A stretch of DNA of 12,908 nucleotides from a bacterium UBA7470 (GTDB lineage: Bacteria; Pseudomonadota; Gammaproteobacteria; Burkholderiales; Burkholderiaceae_C). The translations under genes and the position numbers were made by a program. Within the stretch, counting starts at the first letter, position 1. Each line of letters opens with the position of its first letter. Of this stretch, positions 6,750-12,908 are shown piece after piece. The stretch is from positions 1,029 through 13,936 of the forward strand of contig DLPA01000129.1 in NCBI GenBank assembly GCA_002479815.1, in the 5' to 3' direction. Below the pieces are notes generated by a model. It did no database searches and had not been told where the DNA came from. It worked only from the letters and a program-made list of their open reading frames with translations.

Positions 6750-6797
6750 TTTGCACCGTGCACCACGGGGTGCTAAGACCTGTGGTGCGGGTGCAAA
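6750..6797 (+). terminator. Strong stem-loop after the aminotransferase gene, without a T tract
   Basis: TTTGCACC (6750-6757) pairs with GGTGCAAA (6790-6797), and GCACCAC (6760-6766) with GTGGTGC (6782-6788). This gives a 15-bp stem with a 2-versus-1 internal bulge and a 15-base loop. It starts two bases after the stop codon but no T run follows, so it is either a non-canonical terminator or a 3' stabilising hairpin. Confidence 0.5.
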
Positions 6798-6833
6798 TGT
6801 GGTACAAGGCACAGACAAAAATATCAAAAAGTA

Positions 6834-7054
6834 GAGTAAAAAATATGAGCTGCTTACGCAATATTTAGAACAAAAATAGCAAATTTAATATCTAAAATTA
6901 ACCATAAAAATAGACTCTAAATCTCTTGTTTTAGCCCTCAGCCGGTGTTTTTCCAGCCACAGCAGGTATTTTTTTAATAAAAACACGATTTTTTCATCAT
7001 TAAAATTGGCGAAATTACGGTATTTACTGCGTAAGCAGCTCACTTTTTTTACTC
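6834..7054. repeat. Element B: second copy of the MITE-like inverted-end element
   Basis: The left arm 6834-6860 and right arm 7028-7054 are inverted copies, 25 of 27 bases matching. Weaker symmetry extends to 6826 and 7062. Element B shares TGAGCTGCTTACGCAAT (6846-6862) with the left end of element A and ACTGCGTAAGCAGCTCAC (7026-7043) with its right end. CAGGTATTTT (6963-6972) also lies at nearly the same distance from the right end. The rest of the AT-rich interior is diverged, apart from a private inner inverted repeat GTGTTTTT/AAAAACAC (6945-6952 with 6979-6986). The outer flank GAGT plus an A run is mirrored on the other side and differs from element A's flank. It fills the convergent gap between the aminotransferase and folK; T runs lie outward of both arms, so it could also stop transcription from both sides. 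Confidence 0.7.
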
Positions 7055-7060
7055 CTTTTT

Positions 7061-7555
7061 TTATAAGCGTGTGAGTGTCTGACCCATGACGGCTTGGCGC
7101 ATCTCGGCCGTGACCCACTCGGGGGCGAGGTCGGACAAGGGGAGAAGGACGAAGGCGCGTTCTTGCCAGCGGGGGTGGGGGACGGTGAGGGTGGGCGACT
7201 GTATGCGGCCTTGTCCGTACAGCACAAGGTCTAAGTCCAAGGTTCTGGGGGCGTTTAAATAGGGGCGCTCGCGGCCTGCACGTTGCTCTAGCTGCTGCAA
7301 TTGTTGTAGCAGGTGCGGGGCCGTCAGGTGGGTGTCCACGGCGGCCACCGTGTTGACGTAATCGGGGCCATCGGCTTGCCACGGGGCGCTGCGGTACAGC
7401 GGTGATGCCGCCACCCATGCCGTGTTGGGCAGATGGTGCAGCCAGCGCAGGGCGGTTTCGACCTGCTGCCGCGCATCGCCCAAATTGCCCCCGATGCCAA
7501 TGTAGGCGCGAACTTGTGGGCGTAAGCTGGGGGGGGGCACGGTGTCAGTCCTCAT
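7061..7555 (-). CDS. folK: 2-amino-4-hydroxy-6-hydroxymethyldihydropteridine pyrophosphokinase (HPPK)
   Basis: FolK transfers pyrophosphate from ATP to hydroxymethyl-dihydropterin, the step before dihydropteroate synthase in folate synthesis. The 164-residue protein shows YIGIGGNLGD (18-27), SPLYRSAPW (51-59), APRTLDLDLVLYG (102-114, with Arg104 and the Mg-binding Asp107 and Asp109) and VPHPRWQERAFVLLPL (125-140). The length is normal. Two starts are possible. ATG 7555 has GAGGG only one base upstream. GTG 7540 has GAGG at a normal nine-base spacing and would shorten the protein by five residues. pcnB ends 3 bp upstream, so the genes are probably co-transcribed. A run of nine C on the coding strand (7529-7537) encodes Pro7-Pro9. 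The stop codon touches the outer edge of element B. Confidence 0.93.
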   Translation of the reverse strand: MRTDTVPPPSLRPQVRAYIGIGGNLGDARQQVETALRWLHHLPNTAWVAASPLYRSAPWQADGPDYVNTVAAVDTHLTAPHLLQQLQQLEQRAGRERPYLNAPRTLDLDLVLYGQGRIQSPTLTVPHPRWQERAFVLLPLSDLAPEWVTAEMRQAVMGQTLTRL

Positions 7556-7558
7556 CCC

Positions 7559-9256
7559 TCATTCTGTGCCGGGGGCTGTGCCTGCTGCTGCATCGCCTGC
7601 GCCACCATGACGGGGCTTACGGCGACGACGGCGGCGTGGGCGTGTGGGGCTGTTGTCGAGTCCCTCGTCGCCCTGAGGCAAGGTCGCATCGGGGGGCAGC
7701 TCGCGCCAGCGCGGATCGGTCGTCGCATCCTCAGTCGGTTCTGCAGGAAGGCGGTGGACACGGGCAGGGTGTGGGATGCTGCTGCTTGCGTCCACAGCGC
7801 CTTCAACGGGGGGCTGCGGTGCTTTGACGCGACGGGCTTGAGATTTGGTGCGCTGTTGCGCGAGGCGCACGGCTTCCAGCATATCCCGACGGTGGGCATC
7901 GTCGGCCAGACTGAAGCTTTCCCACCAATCGACCAACTGCACCAGTTCTTCAGACGCGTCGTCGATGAGGCTGCGCAAACGTAAGAAGTCAAAACCAGCC
8001 CGAAAACGCGGTTGCTGCACCAGCGAAAACGGCCCTGAACCGCTGCGGCGTTCAAAACGGGGCTGCATCATCCAAATTTCGCGCATGTCGGTGCCCAACT
8101 TGCCTCGGCCCGAGACATCGCCAATGCGAGACTCGAAGACCTGATCGACGGCTTCTTGCAGGGCTTGGTAAGCGGGTAGGTTTTGTCTGCGGCGCTGTTG
8201 CCAGTGCTCGTGGACATCGGCCCACAGCACGCAGGCGAGCAAGAAGCTGGGCGCGACGGGTTTGCCTTGGGCAATGCGGCGGTCGGTATCGAGCAGGGCG
8301 TGGTGTACCAAGGGCTGTTCCACGCGATCCACCGTCAAATCCAGCAGGGGATAAATGCCGCGCAAGGCGTAGCGTTGCAGTTGGGCGATGCTGGCGAGGG
8401 CGTGGCCGGTTTGCAGCAGCTTGAGCATTTCGTCAAACAGGCGGCTTTGGGGCACGTCGGCCAGCAAGGGCACGCACGCAGCAAAGGGCTGGGCGGTTTG
8501 GGGTTCTAAGTCAAAACCGAGGCTGCTGAGTTTGGCGGTAAAGCGCACGGCGCGTATCAAGCGCACGGGGTCTTCGCGGTAGCGGGTGGCGGGGTCGCCA
8601 ATCATGCGCAGCACTTTGTCGCGGGCATCGCGCAGGCCGTGGTGGTAGTCCACCAAAACTTGCGTTTCAGGGTCGTAGTACATGGCGTTGATGGTGAAGT
8701 CGCGCCGCGCGGCATCTTCTTCCATCGGCCCCCATACGTTGTCGCGCAGCACGCGGCCACTGGCATCGACGGCGTGGGTCATGCCCGCCAGTTCGCGCTT
8801 GCTGCTTTTTTCGTTGCCCTGCACTTGTTCGGCAGCGGCATTGTCCAAATAGGCGCGGAAGGTGGAGACTTCGATCATCTCGTGCTCGCGGCCTCGGCCA
8901 TAAATGACGTGGACGATGCGAAAGCGCCGCCCAATGATGAAGGCTCGGCGGAATAAGGCTTTCACTTCTTCGGGCGTGGCATTGGTGGCGACATCAAAGT
9001 CTTTGGGCGCAAGGCCGAGCAACAAGTCGCGCACCGCACCGCCGACGATGTAGGCTTCAAACCCAGCCGCTTTCAGGGTATGCACCACATCCAAAGCGCG
9101 TTTGTCCACCAAGCGGGGATTGATTTGGTGTTCTTCGACGCTCACGTCACGACGCACGCCAAATTTGGGTGGCGGCGGCGCTGCGGGGACGGCTTCTGGC
9201 GTGGACTTGCTGCGGCGAGTGTTGCCCAGCAGCTTGGCGATGAATTTTTTAATCAT
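7559..9256 (-). CDS. pcnB: Poly(A) polymerase I
   Basis: PcnB adds 3' poly(A) tails that target bacterial RNA for decay. The 565-residue protein has the class II nucleotidyltransferase head GGAVRDLLLG (72-81) with the metal-binding DFDVAT (86-91). It also has IGRRFRIVHVIYGR (108-121), typical of poly(A) polymerases rather than CCA-adding enzymes, and EEDAARRDFTINAMYYD (179-195). The RNA-binding region includes YREDPVRLIRAVRF. The C-terminal tail is long, low in complexity and very basic (RPRRRRRRKPRH near the end), again the PcnB type. Its ATG overlaps the TGA of the upstream HAD gene in ATGA (9253-9256), which suggests translational coupling. folK follows after 3 bp. Confidence 0.95.
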   Translation of the reverse strand: MIKKFIAKLLGNTRRSKSTPEAVPAAPPPPKFGVRRDVSVEEHQINPRLVDKRALDVVHTLKAAGFEAYIVGGAVRDLLLGLAPKDFDVATNATPEEVKALFRRAFIIGRRFRIVHVIYGRGREHEMIEVSTFRAYLDNAAAEQVQGNEKSSKRELAGMTHAVDASGRVLRDNVWGPMEEDAARRDFTINAMYYDPETQVLVDYHHGLRDARDKVLRMIGDPATRYREDPVRLIRAVRFTAKLSSLGFDLEPQTAQPFAACVPLLADVPQSRLFDEMLKLLQTGHALASIAQLQRYALRGIYPLLDLTVDRVEQPLVHHALLDTDRRIAQGKPVAPSFLLACVLWADVHEHWQQRRRQNLPAYQALQEAVDQVFESRIGDVSGRGKLGTDMREIWMMQPRFERRSGSGPFSLVQQPRFRAGFDFLRLRSLIDDASEELVQLVDWWESFSLADDAHRRDMLEAVRLAQQRTKSQARRVKAPQPPVEGAVDASSSIPHPARVHRLPAEPTEDATTDPRWRELPPDATLPQGDEGLDNSPTRPRRRRRRKPRHGGAGDAAAGTAPGTE

Positions 9257-9978
9257 GCAAATAAATCCAGAATGGGCCAGCCGCGTTCGGTGGCAATGGC
9301 CCGCAAGCGGTCATCGGGCTGCGTCGCCACAGGGTGGCTGACGTGCTCTAGTAAGGGCAAGTCGTTGATGGAGTCGCTGTAAAACGTGCTGTGTGCCACG
9401 TCCTGCCATGTCCAACCCCGCTGGGCAAGCCACTGCGCCACACGGGTGACTTTGCCTTCCCGAAACGAGGGCGTGCCTTTGATGCGTCCGGTGGGCAACC
9501 CGGTATCGTCGCACTCCAACTCAATGGCGATCAGGTGCGCCACGCCAAAGGCATCGGCAATGGGGCGGGTGACGAATTCGTTGGTGGCGGTGACGATGAG
9601 CACCTCATCGCCAGCGGCTTGGTGTTGACGCACCAACTCGCCAGCGCGGGCGGTGATGCGCGGGGACACCACTTCATCCATGTACCGTTGGCGTGCCCGC
9701 AGCACCGCCTCGGGGCCGTGGGCGAGACCTTGCTCGCGCACAGCGGCGGTGGCGAACTGGGTGTATTCGGCAATGTCCAGCGTGCCGGCTTTGTAACGCT
9801 CGTAAAACACTTGATTGGCTGCTGAAAAGTGCTCGGCATCGCGCCAGCCCAAGCGAACGGTGAATTGTCCCCATTCGTAATCAGAATCCATCGGGATCAG
9901 GGTGTGATCCAAATCAAACAAGGCCAAACGAATCGGCGCATTGCGGGCGTGGAGAGAGGGAGAAGTCAAAAGGCTCAT
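9253..9978 (-). CDS. HAD superfamily IB phosphatase (SerB-like), substrate unknown
   Basis: This 241-residue protein has all four HAD motifs. The nucleophile motif is FDLDHTL, with Asp22 and Asp24. The motif II threonine is Thr130 in LIVTAT. The motif III lysine is Lys176 in REGKV. Motif IV is YSDSINDLP, with Asp202 and Asp206. The helical cap between about 30 and 110 fits subfamily IB, the group of phosphoserine phosphatase and CicA-like proteins. It is therefore a likely phosphomonoesterase for a small metabolite; phosphoserine or histidinol phosphate are possibilities but nothing here decides. It overlaps hda upstream (ATGA 9975-9978) and pcnB downstream (ATGA 9253-9256), so all three are probably translated in a coupled way. 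Confidence 0.88.
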   Translation of the reverse strand: MSLLTSPSLHARNAPIRLALFDLDHTLIPMDSDYEWGQFTVRLGWRDAEHFSAANQVFYERYKAGTLDIAEYTQFATAAVREQGLAHGPEAVLRARQRYMDEVVSPRITARAGELVRQHQAAGDEVLIVTATNEFVTRPIADAFGVAHLIAIELECDDTGLPTGRIKGTPSFREGKVTRVAQWLAQRGWTWQDVAHSTFYSDSINDLPLLEHVSHPVATQPDDRLRAIATERGWPILDLFA

Positions 9979-10661
9979 TCGGTTCGTAACATGGATTTAA
10001 TCAGGGGAATGGTGATGGCGCGTTGCGTGCGCAAAGCGTAGCTGTCCAAGTGGGCCAAGAGTTCCATCAAGCTGCCCAAATCCCTAGAAAAGTGATTCAG
10101 CATAAAGGCCATCACCTCATCAGAAAGGTGAAGCCCACGCTCATCTGCCGCTTGGCGCAAGGCCAAACGACAATCGGCTTCATCCACAGGATGCAAATAA
10201 AACACTTGGCCCCAACCCAAGCGGGTACGCAAGTCTTCGCGCAGCTTCAGCTCGGTGGGGGGGACGGCGCCTGCGGCCAAGACCCAGCGGGGGCGACCTT
10301 GCACAGGCGTTTGTGCATTCACAAACCAGTTGAATGCCACGGCCTGAAGTGTAGGCGACAATAAATCGCAGTCGTCCATCACCAAGACCGACCAGCGTTC
10401 GTCAAACGAGGGCGGATCACTCAGATGTGGGTCCAGCCACCCCACTTGTTGCCCCAAGGCATGTACCTCGGCCACCACGGCACGCAGCAAATGCGTTTTG
10501 CCACACCCTGCATCACCCCATAAGTAGGTCGGGACGGCAGAGCGCAACGCATCCACCGCACACCGGCGCAAATGAGCCAGCGTTTGCACATTGGCCGCAG
10601 CCATGTAGTTGTCAAGGCGCGGTAAGGGCGCCAATCCTAAATCAAGGGCCAATTGCGTCAT
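9975..10661 (-). CDS. hda: DnaA regulatory inactivator Hda
   Basis: Hda is a short DnaA-like AAA+ protein which, with the DNA-loaded sliding clamp, stimulates ATP hydrolysis by DnaA and so prevents re-initiation. The 228-residue protein starts with a clamp-binding motif, QLALDL (3-8). It then shows Walker A GDAGCGKTHLL (49-59), Walker B VLVMDDCDLL (92-101), a box VII-like arginine segment LREDLRTRLGWG (140-151) and a sensor 2 region SRDLGSLMELL (192-202). It lacks DnaA domains I and IV, which separates it from DnaA; DnaC and IstB are less likely given the clamp motif and context. The AI-2E family gene ends 24 bp upstream and the HAD gene overlaps by 4 bp downstream. Confidence 0.92.
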   Translation of the reverse strand: MTQLALDLGLAPLPRLDNYMAAANVQTLAHLRRCAVDALRSAVPTYLWGDAGCGKTHLLRAVVAEVHALGQQVGWLDPHLSDPPSFDERWSVLVMDDCDLLSPTLQAVAFNWFVNAQTPVQGRPRWVLAAGAVPPTELKLREDLRTRLGWGQVFYLHPVDEADCRLALRQAADERGLHLSDEVMAFMLNHFSRDLGSLMELLAHLDSYALRTQRAITIPLIKSMLRTE

Positions 10662-10685
10662 GAAGCCAACTCGGTTGAAAGGTGT

Positions 10686-11831
10686 TTAATTTTTGGTCTC
10701 GGGTGCATCAATCGCATCATCAGGCACAGGTGCTTTGCGTTGACGGGCTGATGCAGGTGCAGACAGCGTGCCCGTTTGGTACAGTCCACTGTTTTCGTAC
10801 CACTGTCTGGCACGCCGTAAGGCCACCAACAACACTGCACTGGCGGGTAACGCCACCAAGATGCCCACAAAACCAAACAAATGCCCAAAGGCCATCAGCG
10901 CAAAAATCACGGCAATCGGATGCAGTCCAATCCGCTCACCCAGCAGTTTGGGAGTCAGCCACATGCTTTCGATGACCTGACCCACACCATACACCACACC
11001 CACCAGCACCACGCCCGGCAAGTCTTGAAATTGCAAGGCCGCTGCCAATAAAGCCAGCACCAAGCCCAAGCCATAACCCAAATACGGCACAAACACGGCC
11101 AATCCGGTGAACACGCCGATGGGCAAGGCCAATTTCAAACCCACCAAAGCCAAACCGATGGTGTAAAACAAGGCCAACGCGCCCATGACGATCAACTGCC
11201 CGCGCAAGTACTGCCCCAATACCTCATCGGTCTCATCTAAAAATCGTTGGGTTGCTTTCATGAGTCGGGGGGGGACTAGGCTTTTGCAACGGCGAATCAA
11301 CTCACTCCAGTCCAACAACAGGTAATACGCCACAATGGGCGTTAAAACCAAATTGCCCAAAATAGCAGCCACAGCACTGCCGCCGATGCGCAGCGAAGAC
11401 AAGACCCCTTCAATGAGGTCGCTTTCATGCCCAGTGACCAATTTACGCAAGACATCGCGCACCGCTGCCACATCGACCGCCAACTCCAAATCAAACCTTG
11501 CCGCCAGTGGCTTGAGCCATTGGTTGAGATGCTCCAACAAGGTGGGCACTTGCTCTTTCAGTAGCGGAATTTGTCGCGTTACTACGGGCACGATCAACAA
11601 GACCACTGCTAGAGCCACGACCCCCACCACCAATAAAGCAATTCCTGCCCCCAACCAGCGTGGACAGTGATGGCGGTACAACCACTCCACAAAAGGATGC
11701 AGGGCGTAGGCCAAGACCCCAGCCAAGACAAAGGGCAAGAGCACGGGCGACAAAAGTTGCAGCAGACCCCACATCAGCATGGCCAAGATCAGCCACGCCA
11801 GCAGCCGTGTTTGGTAAGAGGTCAAGGTCAT
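10686..11831 (-). CDS. AI-2E family (PerM-like) membrane transporter
   Basis: This 381-residue integral membrane protein of the COG0628/PerM family has hydrophobic segments at roughly 9-30, 33-50, 61-83, 150-175, 213-235, 238-258, 262-285 and 305-345. They are separated by the family's large hydrophilic stretch (about 88-150). Family landmarks are the GVLAYALHPFVEWL segment near the N terminus and GLAVFVPYLGYGLGLVLALL followed by LTPKLLGERIGLHPIAVIFALMAFG. The C terminus (about 350-381) is polar and probably cytoplasmic. Family members have been linked to quorum-signal export or Na+/H+ exchange; the substrate here cannot be assigned. It is probably the first gene of the minus-strand operon, 24 bp ahead of hda, and is divergent from purM across 130 bp. 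A run of eight C (coding strand, 11267-11274) lies within it. Confidence 0.9.
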   Translation of the reverse strand: MTLTSYQTRLLAWLILAMLMWGLLQLLSPVLLPFVLAGVLAYALHPFVEWLYRHHCPRWLGAGIALLVVGVVALAVVLLIVPVVTRQIPLLKEQVPTLLEHLNQWLKPLAARFDLELAVDVAAVRDVLRKLVTGHESDLIEGVLSSLRIGGSAVAAILGNLVLTPIVAYYLLLDWSELIRRCKSLVPPRLMKATQRFLDETDEVLGQYLRGQLIVMGALALFYTIGLALVGLKLALPIGVFTGLAVFVPYLGYGLGLVLALLAAALQFQDLPGVVLVGVVYGVGQVIESMWLTPKLLGERIGLHPIAVIFALMAFGHLFGFVGILVALPASAVLLVALRRARQWYENSGLYQTGTLSAPASARQRKAPVPDDAIDAPETKN

Positions 11832-11878
11832 GAATGGAGCCTAATCAGTTGAGGGGCAAGAAAGTAAGGCAAAAACAC

Positions 11879-11911
11879 GCCAGAAATGCGCTAGAAATAC
11901 ACCAGAAGTGC
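11879..11911. promoter_or_regulatory. Three tandem 11-bp repeats in the purM / AI-2E divergent gap
   Basis: Three adjacent imperfect 11-mers with the pattern [AG]C[CT]AGAA[AG]T[AG]C occupy 11879-11889, 11890-11900 and 11901-11911. A period of 11 bp places the motifs on nearly the same face of the helix. They lie midway between the divergent starts (11831 and 11962). This may be a regulator-binding array, or a chance low-complexity tandem. Confidence 0.4.
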
Positions 11912-11961
11912 GGGCAAACCTAGGGTCACACCTTAAAATCCCAGCAAATTTTATCTGTCTC

Positions 11962-12908
11962 ATGAGCCAAGCTATTTCTCCCTCCTCCCCCTCCCTCGCT
12001 TCATCCACCACCAACGCGGTCACACCCCTGTCCTACAAAGACGCGGGCGTTGACATTGACGCAGGTGACGCTTTGGTGGAGCGCATCAAGCCCCTTGCCA
12101 AAAAAACCATGCGCGAAGGCGTGCTGGCGGGCATTGGTGGCTTTGGTGCGCTCTTTGAAGTGCCCAAACGCTACCAAGAACCTGTATTGGTGTCCGGCAC
12201 TGACGGCGTAGGTACGAAACTTAAACTCGCCTTCGAGTGGAACATCCACGACACCGTGGGCATCGACTTGGTGGCGATGAGCGTCAACGACGTGTTGGTG
12301 CAAGGCGCTGAACCGCTGTTCTTCTTAGATTATTTTGCTTGTGGCAAGCTGGATGTCGAAACCGCCGCCGCTGTGGTGGGTGGCATCGCCCAAGGCTGTG
12401 AACTCAGCGGTTGCGCCCTGATTGGGGGCGAAACGGCAGAAATGCCCGGTATGTATCCCGCTGGCGAATACGATTTGGCAGGCTTTTGCGTCGGCGCAGT
12501 CGAAAAAAGCAAGATTTTGACGGGTGCAAACGTGCAGGCGGGCGATGTGGTCTTGGGCCTGACCTCCTCTGGCGTTCACTCCAACGGCTTTTCTTTGGTA
12601 CGCAAGTGCATCGACCGTGCGGGTGATGCTGCGCCTGCCATGCTGGACGGCAAGCCCTTCAAAGCAGCCATCATGACCCCGACACGCCTGTACGTGAAGT
12701 CGGTGCTGGCGACTTTGGCCCAACATCCCATCAAGGCACTGGCCCACATCACAGGCGGAGGCTTGCTGGAAAACATTCCCCGCGTTCTGCCCGATGGCTT
12801 GGCCGCGCATTTGCAAAAAGGCAGTTGGCCCCAAACCGAACTCTTCGCATGGCTGCAAGCCACCGCTGGCATTGACGACATCGAAATGAACCGCACGTTC
12901 AACAACGG
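11962..12908 (+). CDS. purM: Phosphoribosylformylglycinamidine cyclo-ligase (AIR synthetase), 3' truncated by window edge
   Basis: PurM closes the imidazole ring, converting FGAM and ATP to aminoimidazole ribonucleotide in purine synthesis. The visible 315 codons carry LSYKDAGVDIDAGDALVERI near the N terminus, VSGTDGVGTKLKLAFEW, GIDLVAMSVNDVLVQGAEPL followed by FFLDYFACGKL, GCALIGGETAEMPGMYPAGE, TSSGVHSNGFSLVRK and HITGGGLLENIPRVLP. All are typical PurM blocks, very like those of Comamonadaceae. Family members are about 345-350 residues, so only the C-terminal tail is missing. I used ATG 11962, which gives an N-terminal serine/threonine-rich extension of about 20 residues before the conserved region. 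No Shine-Dalgarno sequence is visible upstream. It is divergent from the AI-2E family gene. Confidence 0.96.
   Translation, partial: MSQAISPSSPSLASSTTNAVTPLSYKDAGVDIDAGDALVERIKPLAKKTMREGVLAGIGGFGALFEVPKRYQEPVLVSGTDGVGTKLKLAFEWNIHDTVGIDLVAMSVNDVLVQGAEPLFFLDYFACGKLDVETAAAVVGGIAQGCELSGCALIGGETAEMPGMYPAGEYDLAGFCVGAVEKSKILTGANVQAGDVVLGLTSSGVHSNGFSLVRKCIDRAGDAAPAMLDGKPFKAAIMTPTRLYVKSVLATLAQHPIKALAHITGGGLLENIPRVLPDGLAAHLQKGSWPQTELFAWLQATAGIDDIEMNRTFNN

Noticed and set aside
6834..7054. IS element with target-site duplication
   Set aside because: No transposase frame is present and the flanks are inverted, not direct, repeats; I kept it only as MITE-like.
1..12908. CRISPR array, rRNA genes or toxin-antitoxin pair
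   Set aside because: No regularly spaced direct repeats, no rRNA sequence and no small paired ORFs with recognisable toxin or antitoxin motifs were seen.

Overview
The window looks like ordinary chromosome of a GC-rich betaproteobacterium, most likely Burkholderiales and probably Comamonadaceae. I infer this from the PurM, Fbp and cobyric acid synthase sequences and from the gene order AI-2E transporter / hda / HAD phosphatase / pcnB / folK next to purM. No named plasmid, phage or IS protein is present.

Layout. (1) Positions 1-309 hold the 3' end of fbp, an intact tRNA-Thr(CGU) and a rho-independent terminator. (2) Positions 310-943 are a 634-base gene-free stretch: a hairpin-rich segment without a recognisable gene, then a roughly 210-240 bp AT-rich element with inverted ends (element A). 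(3) Positions 944-4846 hold cobQ and, 45 bp downstream, a long bcsE-like gene (c-di-GMP sensor of bacterial cellulose secretion). (4) nth (endonuclease III) lies on the minus strand; its 3' end overlaps that of bcsE by 50 bp. nth diverges from a fold-type I PLP aminotransferase (5542-6747). (5) The convergent gap 6748-7060 holds a strong hairpin and a second copy of the inverted-end element (element B). (6) On the minus strand, reading right to left, are an AI-2E/PerM family membrane protein, hda, a HAD-IB phosphatase, pcnB and folK. They are tightly packed, with two 4-bp ATGA stop/start overlaps and a 3-bp gap, so this is very probably one operon. (7) purM starts divergently at 11962 and runs off the right edge.

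How the genes fit together. Most are housekeeping: gluconeogenesis (fbp), translation (tRNA-Thr), corrinoid assembly (cobQ), base excision repair (nth), replication-initiation control (hda), RNA polyadenylation and decay (pcnB), folate synthesis (folK) and purine synthesis (purM). BcsE is the accessory item: a regulator of cellulose secretion with no other bcs gene in view.

The most unusual signal is non-coding. Elements A and B share termini of 17-18 identical bases and similar length, and keep an internal motif at almost the same distance from the right end, but are otherwise diverged. Each has outer flanks that are symmetric within the copy yet different between copies. This fits a MITE-like family that targets palindromes or, alternatively, a structured nucleic-acid element whose outer stem is maintained by compensatory change. 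No mobile-element protein or reverse transcriptase in the window explains it.
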